DNA of 64,000 bases from Chitinophagaceae bacterium (GTDB lineage: Bacteria > Bacteroidota > Bacteroidia > Chitinophagales > Chitinophagaceae), in NCBI GenBank assembly GCA_004173235.1, contig SEAC01000030.1:1-64000 (forward strand), written 5' to 3'. The notes under the pieces are model-generated. The model did no database searches, was not told the DNA's origin, and saw nothing but the letters and a program-made list of their open reading frames with translations. Below are positions 36,341 through 43,459 of the stretch, in pieces. The translations under genes and the position numbers were made by a program. The first letter of the stretch is position 1, and the number at the start of each line of letters is the position of its first letter.

Positions 36341-36595
36341 ATGGAGTACAAAGTGTATATACTCTGGAGTGCATTACTTGAAAAGTATTACGTAGGTAGT
36401 ACTCAGAATTTAGAAGACCGGTTTTATCGGCACAATGCCGGTCATGAAAAATTCACATCTACTGGGAAACCATGGGTGTTAGTTTGGAACGCAGTTTTTC
36501 GTACACGAGCAGAAGCCGTGCAACTGGAAAACAAAATAAAGAAACGCGGTATCCGCAGATATTTGCAGGATAACGGAATAAGTTTCGGGAAGTAG
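36341..36595 (+). CDS. Small GIY-YIG nuclease (UPF0213-like) ending inside tRNA-Pro
   Basis: 84 residues. The GIY-YIG core is VYI (Tyr6) ... YYVGST (Tyr17-Val-Gly19), with catalytic Arg27 in 'LEDRFYRH' and metal-binding Glu63 in 'QLENKIKKRG'. No extra DNA-recognition domain is present, as in the UPF0213/YhbQ group. The ATG at 36341 gives the usual N-terminus; a TTG upstream lies within tRNA sequence. The last four codons (Ser-Phe-Gly-Lys) and the TAG stop are the first bases of the intact tRNA-Pro. The gene lies between two exact 30-bp tRNA copies, an arrangement expected if a nuclease-encoding segment inserted into a tRNA gene. Near its 3' end GATATTTG (36558-36565) may serve as the tRNA -7 element. 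Confidence 0.88.
   Translation: MEYKVYILWSALLEKYYVGSTQNLEDRFYRHNAGHEKFTSTGKPWVLVWNAVFRTRAEAVQLENKIKKRGIRRYLQDNGISFGK
36558..36565 (+). promoter_or_regulatory. Candidate -7 element for tRNA-Pro inside the GIY-YIG gene
   Basis: GATATTTG has one mismatch to TAnnTTTG and ends 20 bases before the tRNA-Pro 5' end, essentially the spacing seen for tRNA-Ser (19 bases). Confidence 0.35.
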
Positions 36596-36612
36596 CGCAG
36601 CCCGGTAGCGCA
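36583..36612 (+). repeat. 30-bp direct repeat, right copy
   Basis: Exact copy of 36272-36301. Here it forms the 5' end of the intact tRNA-Pro and the 3' end of the GIY-YIG coding sequence. Confidence 0.9.
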
Positions 36613-36659
36613 CCTGGTTTGGGACCAGGGGGTCGCAGGTTCGAATCCTGTCTTCCCGA
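36586..36659 (+). tRNA. tRNA-Pro (UGG anticodon)
   Basis: Complete cloverleaf. Acceptor CGGGAAG/CTTCCCG, anticodon stem CCTGG/CCAGG with loop TTTGGGA (anticodon TGG, G37), T arm GCAGG-TTCGAAT-CCTGT, discriminator A; CCA is not encoded. It is the target of two insertions: the GIY-YIG unit at its 5' side and an integrative island at its 3' side. Confidence 0.95.
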
Positions 36660-36673
36660 CTATAAGAAGAGTA

Positions 36674-36706
36674 AAACCCGCCTCCATGGCGGGTTTCTCT
36701 ATTTTT
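36674..36706 (+). terminator. Terminator downstream of tRNA-Pro, supplied by the island
   Basis: AAACCCGCC (36674-36682) pairs with GGCGGGTTT (36688-36696); TCTCTATTTTT follows. It lies just inside the island's left end. Confidence 0.8.
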
Positions 36707-36707
36707 C

Positions 36708-36729
36708 GTAGCAAGATTGTAGTAAAAAT
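36708..36729 (+). repeat. Left 11-bp tandem repeats (possible integrase arm sites)
   Basis: GTAGCAAGATT followed directly by GTAGTAAAAAT. The same arrangement (20 of 22 bases identical) is at 43264-43285, and a further GTAGCAAATTT is at 43236-43246. Confidence 0.5.
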
Positions 36730-37511
36730 CATTCAGCCGCCTCGGCCTCATCAGGCTCTGGGTCGGGTTCTGTCGCGGGGCCGTGAATACCAGAATTGTG
36801 TTGTACAAGCCGCGCCCAGTTGATAGTTCCGTTTGCGTTACAGAAGTCAGCTGTAAACTGTTGGGTGAATTGATTGATCACCTGAGCGTATGCCGCCATA
36901 AAATCGTCGTTGCGCTCTCGAGCCTGGTGGCCGAGAGGTTCAACCAGATTAGTGTATAGCTCTTGCTCACCCGAGATAAACTCCCAAAATCTTTGACCAC
37001 AGTATTTGAAGTAGTCGCCTTTGTCGGGATTGTTGTCGCGACCATAGCAGCAGCCATTAACCGCTCTGACGTTCACGCGTGCGTTGCTGGTACGTAGGGT
37101 TCGTGCCGCGGTGATAAAGCTGCTCTTCATCTTCATGATCTGACTTGCATTACCCCAGTTCGGCCCAGACTTTATCGTCACAATGTTGCGGTAACCATCA
37201 CTGTCAAATTCCAAATCGATACCAGTGATCCCCGATTTCCAGCCACCGTAGACTTCGTGGTTGATGAAAAGTGCTAAGCCTTCGAGCCAGTTGCCGAAAA
37301 TAGTTTCCTCCTGCGATGAGATATAGGCATCGGTGATGCTTCGAACGATGTCCTGCGAAAACAACATATACTTTGCTTTGTACAGGTAAGGGTTCTTTTT
37401 CCCGAGCACTTTACGCAGCTGGAGGCCATTCAGACCAGCGATGCGCCGTTGATGGAAGTCTCCAATATTTTGCTCAACGTAGCTTGTGACAGCATTAAGA
37501 TCTAACGGCAT
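36729..37511 (-). CDS. PmeII-family type II restriction endonuclease
   Basis: 260 residues. The N-terminus 'NIGDFHQRRIAGLNGLQL', then KKNPYLYKAK, 'SSQEETIFGNWLE' and the core 'GIDLEFDSDGYRNIVTIKSG' followed by PNWGN match the PmeII-type endonuclease family. Asp99 and Lys114 fit a PD-(D/E)xK catalytic site. An acidic tail (EPDPEPDEAEAAE) ends the protein. The start overlaps the methyltransferase 3' end by 17 bases, so the cognate methylase is translated first, a common protective arrangement. Recognition sequence cannot be read from the protein; PmeII cuts GTTTAAAC, but transfer of that specificity is unproven. Confidence 0.82.
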   Translation of the reverse strand: MPLDLNAVTSYVEQNIGDFHQRRIAGLNGLQLRKVLGKKNPYLYKAKYMLFSQDIVRSITDAYISSQEETIFGNWLEGLALFINHEVYGGWKSGITGIDLEFDSDGYRNIVTIKSGPNWGNASQIMKMKSSFITAARTLRTSNARVNVRAVNGCCYGRDNNPDKGDYFKYCGQRFWEFISGEQELYTNLVEPLGHQARERNDDFMAAYAQVINQFTQQFTADFCNANGTINWARLVQHNSGIHGPATEPDPEPDEAEAAE

Positions 37512-38559
37512 TAGCAGTTGGTTTGGTCTTTGAAGTCTTTTGTTTTGTCGTAGTCAATTTAGACTTTTTCGAGGCAACCGCTTTCTTTGCTTTTGCAGGC
37601 TTTTTCCCGACAGCAACGGGCTCTATAATGATCGGAACACGATCGCGAGCCGCGGCGACGTTAGCAACGACAGCTGGAAGGATCTCGTTTGGGGGTGGAG
37701 TATGCATCACGCCACCGTCATTCAGGTGAAGTTCTGTTCCTGTCGCTGTGATCGGCACGTTGAGTTGATCACGCACAATTTTGAAGTATTCAGGCATTAG
37801 GTCAACCCCAACTGCACGGCGCCGCATTCTGTTGGCGACCACGACGCTGGTTCCCGAGCCCATGAATGGATCCAGTACGGTATCACCCTCTCGCGTAAAT
37901 AACTTAATGAACCACTCTGGAAGTTCCTCGGGAAAGGCTGCGCTGTGGCTCTTATTCGAACATTCTGTTGCCAGGTGCAATACGTTGGAAGGGTAAGCCT
38001 TATCTCTGGTTAGCCAGTTGGAAATGTTTTTGCCGAAGCCGCTCCCGACTTTAGAATTGTCCCTGGTCTTATCTGTGTCGGAGAGGTTCTTCAACCTGCT
38101 CTTAGCCCAATCACCCATCGGCACCATGACTTCATCCTGGTACATGTTGAATGTTCGAGCTTTGTTGAACTGAAGCAATCGCTCCCACGCGTCCCGAAAA
38201 CGATTGGGCCATTTGCCTGGATAACAATTTTTCTTGTGCCAGATAAATTCTTCTGTCCAAAGCCATCCCTGCTTACGCATCTCGATGATCAGCTCCATCA
38301 CATACGTGCTCCGTTCGCCCTCGACGACCTTTTCTTTGATGTTGAGAACAAACGTCCCAGTCGGTTTCAGCACCCTCAGCAGCTCCTTCGAGATCGGGAG
38401 AAACCATTCGACGTACTTGTCTGGTCGAATGCCGCCGTAGGTTCCTTTCCGCTGGTCAGCGTAAGGCGGCGACGTTACGATGAGATCCACCGAATTAGAG
38501 GGGAGGCGCTTCAGCTTTTCTTTACTATCGCCTAAAAACAGATCAACCCTTGTGCTCAT
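37495..38559 (-). CDS. Site-specific DNA methyltransferase (beta-class, TSPPY motif)
   Basis: 354 residues from the ATG at 38559 (MSTRVDLFLGDS). Catalytic motif IV is TSPPY (29-33). The AdoMet-binding motif DPFMGSGT follows near 230-237, the beta-class motif order. A target-recognition region lies between them, and a Lys-rich tail ends the protein. The SPPY form occurs in N4-cytosine and some N6-adenine methylases, so the modified base is uncertain. It partners the PmeII-type endonuclease encoded downstream with a 17-base overlap. AT-rich codon use sets it apart from the chromosomal genes. Confidence 0.92.
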   Translation of the reverse strand: MSTRVDLFLGDSKEKLKRLPSNSVDLIVTSPPYADQRKGTYGGIRPDKYVEWFLPISKELLRVLKPTGTFVLNIKEKVVEGERSTYVMELIIEMRKQGWLWTEEFIWHKKNCYPGKWPNRFRDAWERLLQFNKARTFNMYQDEVMVPMGDWAKSRLKNLSDTDKTRDNSKVGSGFGKNISNWLTRDKAYPSNVLHLATECSNKSHSAAFPEELPEWFIKLFTREGDTVLDPFMGSGTSVVVANRMRRRAVGVDLMPEYFKIVRDQLNVPITATGTELHLNDGGVMHTPPPNEILPAVVANVAAARDRVPIIIEPVAVGKKPAKAKKAVASKKSKLTTTKQKTSKTKPTANAVRS

Positions 38560-38645
38560 ACCTGGCAAACTTACTAAGTAAATTAGTCGGAAAAGTCACA
38601 TCGTCGTAAGATTCAAGCCAGTGGCGAGCTTCGTAGCTTCCGCGG

Positions 38646-39269
38646 CTATGCACAGAGAGTTTTAACCTTCACCACGGTGCCGAGAGAGACTTCGTACAGC
38701 TTCGCGGTCTTGCGTAGGGATAGTTTCTCTTCCTGGAGCGAGCGAACGATAGCTTTGTATTTCTGCAAAAAAGCCTGCGTTGAGACTTTCGAGGCTTTTG
38801 GCCTTCCGCAGTGGACTCCCTTCTTTTTGGCTGAACGCATGCCGCTCTTAATCCTCACCACGAGCTGCGATTTTTCCATCTTCGCGACGGAAGCGAGCAC
38901 TGAAAGGATCAGCTCCGCAATTGGGTTCGGCGTCAGGTCGTCGTTCAGGGTCTCCAGCTTACGCTGATACTCAAAGCAAGAAACGCGGTGGTGGGTCAGA
39001 TAATCGATCACGGACAATGATTCTGACGTGGTGCGTCCCAATCTCGAGATCTCCGAAACCAGAACTTTTTGAGCGCCAAGTTCGAGCACCGATCGCTTCA
39101 GCTGGTCGATGGCTTGACGTTTCTCGAGGGCCGTCGTACCAGACCCTACCTCTTTGACCACGCCGCACACGTTCCACTGGTTCTTAGAGGCGAACTCTGT
39201 CAATTCCTCAATTTGACGATCCAGGCACTGGTCGGCTGTCGATACACGAGCGAAGATTACAACTTTCAT
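38646..39269 (-). CDS. Serine recombinase (resolvase/invertase family)
   Basis: 207 residues from the ATG at 39269. The catalytic serine is Ser10 in 'FARVSTADQ'. The resolvase core 'VLVSEISRLGRTTSESLSVI' carries the conserved Arg residues. A long E-helix ('ASVAKMEKSQLVVRIKSGM') and a C-terminal HTH ('LSLRKTAKLYEVSLGTVVKVK') complete the small-resolvase plan. It could resolve dimers of the element or invert DNA. Inverted repeats, including AATACGAA/TTCGTATT at 39292-39311 immediately upstream of its start, are candidate crossover or operator sites. Confidence 0.92.
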   Translation of the reverse strand: MKVVIFARVSTADQCLDRQIEELTEFASKNQWNVCGVVKEVGSGTTALEKRQAIDQLKRSVLELGAQKVLVSEISRLGRTTSESLSVIDYLTHHRVSCFEYQRKLETLNDDLTPNPIAELILSVLASVAKMEKSQLVVRIKSGMRSAKKKGVHCGRPKASKVSTQAFLQKYKAIVRSLQEEKLSLRKTAKLYEVSLGTVVKVKTLCA

Positions 39270-39291
39270 CGGAGGGGGGTTAGAGTCCAAA

Positions 39292-39311
39292 AATACGAAA
39301 GTCTTCGTATT
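39292..39311. promoter_or_regulatory. 8-bp inverted repeat upstream of the serine recombinase
   Basis: AATACGAA-AGTC-TTCGTATT, 23 bases before the recombinase ATG. Operator or res-like site. Confidence 0.45.
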
Positions 39312-39626
39312 GTTCCAAATAAAGGGTTCTCAATTTTTCGAGGTTTTTCCCCCTTTAAAAACGCCCTGCGTGGGTGATCACCCTGTACCACGCGCACGTA
39401 AACCTTAATCTGGAACAAAATGGCGGACTTGCACCGCCAAATGATCAAAACGGCACAGAGGGGTAGACCCAGAAAAAAAAGGAACAAAATGCAGAAAGAC
39501 TACACTTTTTCGGGTTCGACGCGATACTTACTGTAAATAACCTCGCTCTCGGGTTCTCTGAGATCGTTTATACCTGGGGTGTGTCCTCTCGTGATCCCCG
39601 AGAAAAGAGGACAAAACGTAATTGTT
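39312..39626. other. Non-coding region with several inverted repeats, possible replication/transfer origin
   Basis: No gene is supportable here. It contains the perfect palindrome GGGTGATCACCC (39372-39383), flanked by GCGTGG/CCACGC; TGGCGG-acttgca-CCGCCA (39421-39439); and GTCCTCT/AGAGGAC (39583-39589, 39606-39612). Clustered hairpins beside a Rep-like gene are what a rolling-circle origin would look like, but no nick site can be assigned. Confidence 0.4.
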
Positions 39627-40370
39627 ATGAAAAGTGTTAATGCAGAAATCAGGGTGGACAGTCTCGATTGTTTCGATATGATCGTCACTGGTAGCACCCT
39701 CGTAGTCGGAGGTGCTGTAGTCAAAACGTACTTCGAGCCTAAAATTTTCGAACAGACTTTTGGCGTAAGTGCCAGGAGCTTGGATAGGTTCAGAGCAAAA
39801 GTGATCAAGAACGTGGCGTTGGAGGGTCGTGCCGACTACATGCTGAGAATTAACGGAAAGTTCTGGTACACCCGAAAGACTCTGGAACTTCGATCATACA
39901 AGAAACATCTCAATGCACCTCGATTCGTCGAGCAATCGAGAAAGATCGTGAACGGTAACGAAACGCTACGCTCAGGCGTGCTGAATTGGATGGACAGGCC
40001 GTGGGACTATGCGGGGACTGTGACTTACGCGAATGAGATCAGCATGGATCAATGTGCGATCAGGATGGAGATGCTCAATAGACAGCTTATTCAACGCTAT
40101 GCTGGGGCGCTTATCGAGATCTTCTACGTGACCGAAGCAAACCCGAACCGCGACGGCCACCACACCCACTTCGCTGTCTCGGTGAAACAACGCGGAGCCA
40201 AGAACAAGAAGCGAACAATCGAAGGTCTGCTCACGGGAGATCTTGTCCGCGGTGGTGAAATTCTTGTGGAGCCGTTTGCAAGTGAGTACGGAAACAGCTG
40301 GCTGTCTTACATCACTAAGCACCTGGAGAGAAAGCCAGACTCTTACTTCTTTCTCACGAACGTAAAATAA
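39627..40370 (+). CDS. Putative HUH-type replication initiator-like protein
   Basis: 247 residues from the ATG at 39627. I do not recognise a close named family, but three Rep-like motifs appear in the right order: 'YAGTVTYANEI' (about 128-138, motif I-like), 'DGHHTHFAVSV' (177-187, His-x-His metal motif) and 'WLSYITKHLER' (225-235, Tyr228-x-x-Lys231, motif III). This is the layout of rolling-circle Rep proteins of small phages and plasmids. The N-terminal half resembles no catalytic domain and could bind DNA. Location in the island beside a hairpin-rich gap supports a replication or transfer role. Alternative: an unrelated island protein with chance motifs. Confidence 0.5.
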   Translation: MKSVNAEIRVDSLDCFDMIVTGSTLVVGGAVVKTYFEPKIFEQTFGVSARSLDRFRAKVIKNVALEGRADYMLRINGKFWYTRKTLELRSYKKHLNAPRFVEQSRKIVNGNETLRSGVLNWMDRPWDYAGTVTYANEISMDQCAIRMEMLNRQLIQRYAGALIEIFYVTEANPNRDGHHTHFAVSVKQRGAKNKKRTIEGLLTGDLVRGGEILVEPFASEYGNSWLSYITKHLERKPDSYFFLTNVK

Positions 40371-40555
40371 GGCCCTTTTTGGGCGATTCTGGGGCATCTG
40401 GGCTAATTCTGACTTATCGCTATTACCGAGAGTCGATCTGCTAAAATAGGCGCTCCTAAAGGCTTCAGATGGAAGAAACTTTGACCTGTGCGAAAGAAAG
40501 CCTGGGTTTCCTTCGAAAATTCTCAAAGGTTCCATCCACGGCACCAATTTAAACA

Positions 40556-40894
40556 ATGCAACACTTAGATCGCAATGCATCAACATGCGTATTCTGTCGT
40601 CAGCTATCCAATCCCACCAAGCTGGCTATCGTAAGGTACCTCGCCGCGGCACGTTTTGCTACGGCCTCTGTCGTGCATCGCAACTGTGGTGTGAGCGCGC
40701 CAACTGCGTCGAAGTACCTTCGGGCTATGACCGAGGCGGGAGTACTGGTGCGGACGAAATTAGGTACCTGTATCGTTTATGAGCTCAATCCAACTATGAT
40801 CGCAACGTTAACCTCATTGATGGCAATGCAATGCCCCCTCCCCTCATCGTATCCTTGTATACGGGGGGAGATAGGGAAGGCCCTGGAGGCATAG
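40556..40894 (+). CDS. ArsR-like winged-helix regulator
   Basis: 112 residues. The core 'QLSNPTKLAIVRYLAAARFATASVV', 'GVSAPTASKYLRAMTEAGVLV' and 'TKLGTCIVYELNP' is a winged-helix fold of ArsR type. A CxxC pair (CVFC) near the N-terminus and further cysteines near the C-terminus could bind metal, but no classical ArsR metal site is complete. It probably controls genes of the island. The preceding 185 bases (40371-40555) hold no gene that I can support. Confidence 0.72.
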   Translation: MQHLDRNASTCVFCRQLSNPTKLAIVRYLAAARFATASVVHRNCGVSAPTASKYLRAMTEAGVLVRTKLGTCIVYELNPTMIATLTSLMAMQCPLPSSYPCIRGEIGKALEA

Positions 40895-41000
40895 GTCAAA
40901 TGCCCCTCAAAAGTCGATCCCCACAATGAGGTTGGTTTTTCTTTTGGCGAGGTGAGTCTCCAAAATTTTTTTAGTCCCTGGGAATTCGGTAAACTTAGAC

Positions 41001-41291
41001 ATGGCCGAAAACATAACAAAGCTCGTCGAGGGGTTCCGAATCATAGCAATTTCAACGAAGGAACGCTTTCGCAAGGAGGCGCTGAGTAGCGACCAGCCAG
41101 CTCAATACGTGATCGATCACTACTTCTCGTACTTAAACCCGCTTCGTGAACTGAGTCAGGGCGTTATTGATGACTTGTCGAAAAGTCTCAAACGCGACGA
41201 GCTTTTCGCGGTAGCGAGGGCGCTGCAAGCGATCATTGAGGACGATGCGACAAGCCTACACGGAGAGCTACAGGCAAGTGTGAAAACGTGA
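41001..41291 (+). CDS. Small hypothetical island protein
   Basis: 96 residues, mostly helical and acidic ('VIDHYFSYLNPLRELSQGVIDDL', 'LKRDELFAVARALQAIIEDD'). No recognised domain, signal peptide or membrane segment. It ends seven bases from the convergent HTH gene. The codon pattern is like the other island genes. Confidence 0.6.
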   Translation: MAENITKLVEGFRIIAISTKERFRKEALSSDQPAQYVIDHYFSYLNPLRELSQGVIDDLSKSLKRDELFAVARALQAIIEDDATSLHGELQASVKT

Positions 41292-41297
41292 GCTCGC

Positions 41298-41915
41298 TCA
41301 GCGTCCATTCTCTTTAGTTTTTCGCCCTTTCCCCCAACCTGGTGCGGAGTTGTTCATAAGTGCGTCAAAAAAGTCATAGTCTTTGTGAAAGCGCTCTCGG
41401 TAATAGTCGATCATGTCCTGTCGTGAAAGTTTCGGAGTGGAACCAAGTGGGTAGTGTTTGCGAAGGTTGTGTTCTTGTTTCTCAGCAAATTGCGCTAAGG
41501 TCTGTCGAGACGTTTTCAGGAATTTTGCAGCGTCTGAAAAGCTGTAATATTCCTTGGTAAGCTGCTTCGCAAGCGCGATCACGTCTTGGTGGTCATGGTC
41601 TTTAACGCCAGGGGGTAAGTTCTTTACCCATTCCATGTGTTGCATCATCTCTTTTCGAAACTTTGCATGTCGTTTTTGTGTGTTCTCAAGTGCCAGCTCA
41701 ACCTGCTCAAGAAAGTTCGGGATTGCTTGCTTAAAGCGTTTGATTCGAGCTTCCATTTTCTCAACCGTTAGCTGGACTTCGAACATGTGAAGGTTCAAAT
41801 ATCGTTCGAGCCACTGTGAGTCTACGTATCCGAGAGGCTTGTCCGAGACGATACGCTGTACAAGCAGTAAGATCAGATCGTCCGCTCGCTGTTCTTCTTT
41901 ATTCTGGTCAGTCAT
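41298..41915 (-). CDS. HTH (excisionase-like) island protein
   Basis: 205 residues. The N-terminal two thirds is helical with a coiled-coil tendency. A C-terminal region 'YYSFSDAAKFLKTSRQTLAQF' followed by 'LGSTPKLSRQDMIDYYRERF' resembles the MerR/excisionase HTH_17 fold, which pairs an HTH with a beta-wing. Its ATG overlaps the integrase stop by four bases (ATGA at 41915-41912), so it is translationally coupled to the integrase. This suggests a role as directionality factor or regulator of excision; that role is inferred. Confidence 0.68.
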   Translation of the reverse strand: MTDQNKEEQRADDLILLLVQRIVSDKPLGYVDSQWLERYLNLHMFEVQLTVEKMEARIKRFKQAIPNFLEQVELALENTQKRHAKFRKEMMQHMEWVKNLPPGVKDHDHQDVIALAKQLTKEYYSFSDAAKFLKTSRQTLAQFAEKQEHNLRKHYPLGSTPKLSRQDMIDYYRERFHKDYDFFDALMNNSAPGWGKGRKTKENGR

Positions 41916-43234
41916 TGTTCACTTTTTCTGGTGAAGGCTTGCGCCACGTAGGTTGTTTGGATCGGGCGCTGCATGTCTAAGTACTTCTGAAGGGTTGTCA
42001 GCTTTGTATGCGCCGTGTAGCGCATTAGCTCGTTCAACGGCGTCGTCGTGACCAGATTCGAGATGAATGTGTCCCGCCCCTTGTGCATGGTGACAGCTTC
42101 GAACCTTCGCTTGTATTCGTTGGTTCGCTTGTCCCGAATCCCTGACGTGCGAGTGAAGAGGTTGGACTTTTTCAGCGCTTCTTTGATTGCCCGATTGGCA
42201 GCAGGATTCGTCATGCGTAAGGGTTTTAATGATCCCCCATATCGCTGTAGAATCTCTAACGCAGTCTGGCATAAAGGAATCTCAAACTCTTTGCCGCTCG
42301 ATTTCGTTGTTTTGCTCGCCCTGCGCCTGTAAATTAGCCCAGAACGATCCTCGGCTTCTTCAATGAAGTCGGGGTCGAACTCCATCAAGTCGGTCCAGCG
42401 CAAACCTGTGAAGCACGCGAACACGAACAGGTCGCGAATGCGTGTTAGATGATCCTCTTCAAACTTAAAGTCGTACAGTTTGAATAGCTCTTCAACCGTG
42501 AGCGTCACTTTCTTTTGGGGGACAGGCTTGATGTACTCCCTTTTAAATTTTCTGATAAACTCGTTAGGCCCCACTTTGCCGTCGTCGTGGAGATCGCTCC
42601 AGAATTGAATTAGAATGTCAAACCTCTTCTTGATAGTGCCGTCGACCATGGTGCCTTGCGTCGTCAGCTTGTGATCGCCGATGTACTTCGGAAGATCCCC
42701 ACGTAGCCAGTTTACTAAGTTTTCAAGAAAGCGCCTGTTGCCGTCTACGTCGCGAACTTTAATGTCGGTTCCCAGGGATGCCTGGTAGTCCGTAAGCATG
42801 TTCTTGACCGAGGTGTAGTCCTTCAAGCTCGGAAGCGTACCACGCGCAGTAAACATTGCCTTCTTGCGCTGGTAAAACTCTTCGTAGAGGTCGATCACTT
42901 TGGAGGTGCGTCGGCTTGCGACGGCTGACTCACCTTGTGAAAGCTGCTTCTGCAAGTCCTTTGCCGACAGAACCTCTCCCTGTTGAAAGTGATCGATCAG
43001 TATGCGGTTTGCATTTTCCAACAGACTGGAAATCTTCTGGCGCTTGACCTCGTAGTCTTTCACGGTGGTTCGGATCATATTCGCCCTTTCGTCCCATTCA
43101 ACGAATCTGCCGCTCTTTGTCTTCAGTTTGCTTATCGTTACCCCAGTCGGGTAGCGCATCGCCCCCTGGTGGTAGTAATAGATCACGACTGAGCCGTTGT
43201 TAGGGACTGCCGTTGCTCTCTTCAGCTTTGCCAT
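41912..43234 (-). CDS. Tyrosine recombinase/integrase
   Basis: 440 residues from the ATG at 43234 (MAKLKRATAV). A SAM-like core-binding domain lies at about 110-235 and the catalytic domain at about 245-425. Active-site residues: Arg279 (TGLRWTD), Lys308, His384-x-x-Arg387 (MHKGRD), His409 (YTAHTKL) and Tyr418 (LQKYLD). This is the Bacteroidota phage/conjugative-element type with an N-terminal arm-binding domain. It lies 0.2 kb from attR and is most likely the enzyme that inserted the island into tRNA-Pro. The start region overlaps GTAGCAAATTT repeats. Confidence 0.93.
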   Translation of the reverse strand: MAKLKRATAVPNNGSVVIYYYHQGAMRYPTGVTISKLKTKSGRFVEWDERANMIRTTVKDYEVKRQKISSLLENANRILIDHFQQGEVLSAKDLQKQLSQGESAVASRRTSKVIDLYEEFYQRKKAMFTARGTLPSLKDYTSVKNMLTDYQASLGTDIKVRDVDGNRRFLENLVNWLRGDLPKYIGDHKLTTQGTMVDGTIKKRFDILIQFWSDLHDDGKVGPNEFIRKFKREYIKPVPQKKVTLTVEELFKLYDFKFEEDHLTRIRDLFVFACFTGLRWTDLMEFDPDFIEEAEDRSGLIYRRRASKTTKSSGKEFEIPLCQTALEILQRYGGSLKPLRMTNPAANRAIKEALKKSNLFTRTSGIRDKRTNEYKRRFEAVTMHKGRDTFISNLVTTTPLNELMRYTAHTKLTTLQKYLDMQRPIQTTYVAQAFTRKSEQ

Positions 43235-43235
43235 G

Positions 43236-43285
43236 GTAGCAAATTTCCGCACTTTCGCAATCCGTAGCAAATTTGTAGTAAAAAT
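43236..43285 (+). repeat. Right-end 11-bp repeats (possible integrase arm sites)
   Basis: GTAGCAAATTT at 43236-43246 and 43264-43274, the latter followed by GTAGTAAAAAT (43275-43285). They mirror the left-end repeats at 36708-36729. Confidence 0.5.
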
Positions 43286-43412
43286 AGCTTAACACTGACG
43301 TCCCCTCCAACAAACTAAGTGGTTAACGAAAACGGCTGAAACGTAATACTATGGCGGATCGATTAACAGGAACGGCACTCGCTGTTAAGTTGATGGCAGT
43401 GGTGGCGTCAGG

Positions 43413-43425
43413 CTGTCTTCCCGAC
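43413..43425 (+). repeat. attR: 13-bp copy of the tRNA-Pro 3' end
   Basis: CTGTCTTCCCGAC, identical to 36648-36660, without any other tRNA sequence upstream. Confidence 0.85.
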
Positions 43426-43426
43426 C

Positions 43427-43459
43427 AAAAAAGCCTCCAAGAAATTGGAGGCTTTTTTA
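43427..43459 (+). terminator. Original tRNA-Pro terminator, now stranded beyond attR
   Basis: A 14-bp perfect stem, AAAAAAGCCTCCAA / TTGGAGGCTTTTTT, around GAAA, two bases after attR. Confidence 0.85.

Larger units (their letters stand above)
36648..43425. mobile_element. Integrative island inserted at the tRNA-Pro 3' end
   Basis: CTGTCTTCCCGAC occurs at 36648-36660 (end of tRNA-Pro) and again at 43413-43425, giving 13-bp direct repeats (attL/attR) and an element of about 6.8 kb. The base composition inside is clearly more AT-rich than on either side. Contents: restriction endonuclease and methyltransferase, serine recombinase, HUH Rep-like protein, ArsR-like regulator, two small proteins and a tyrosine integrase located 0.2 kb from attR. 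Right after attR lies a strong terminator that was probably the original tRNA-Pro terminator. The 11-bp tandem repeats near both ends may be integrase arm sites. Confidence 0.85.
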
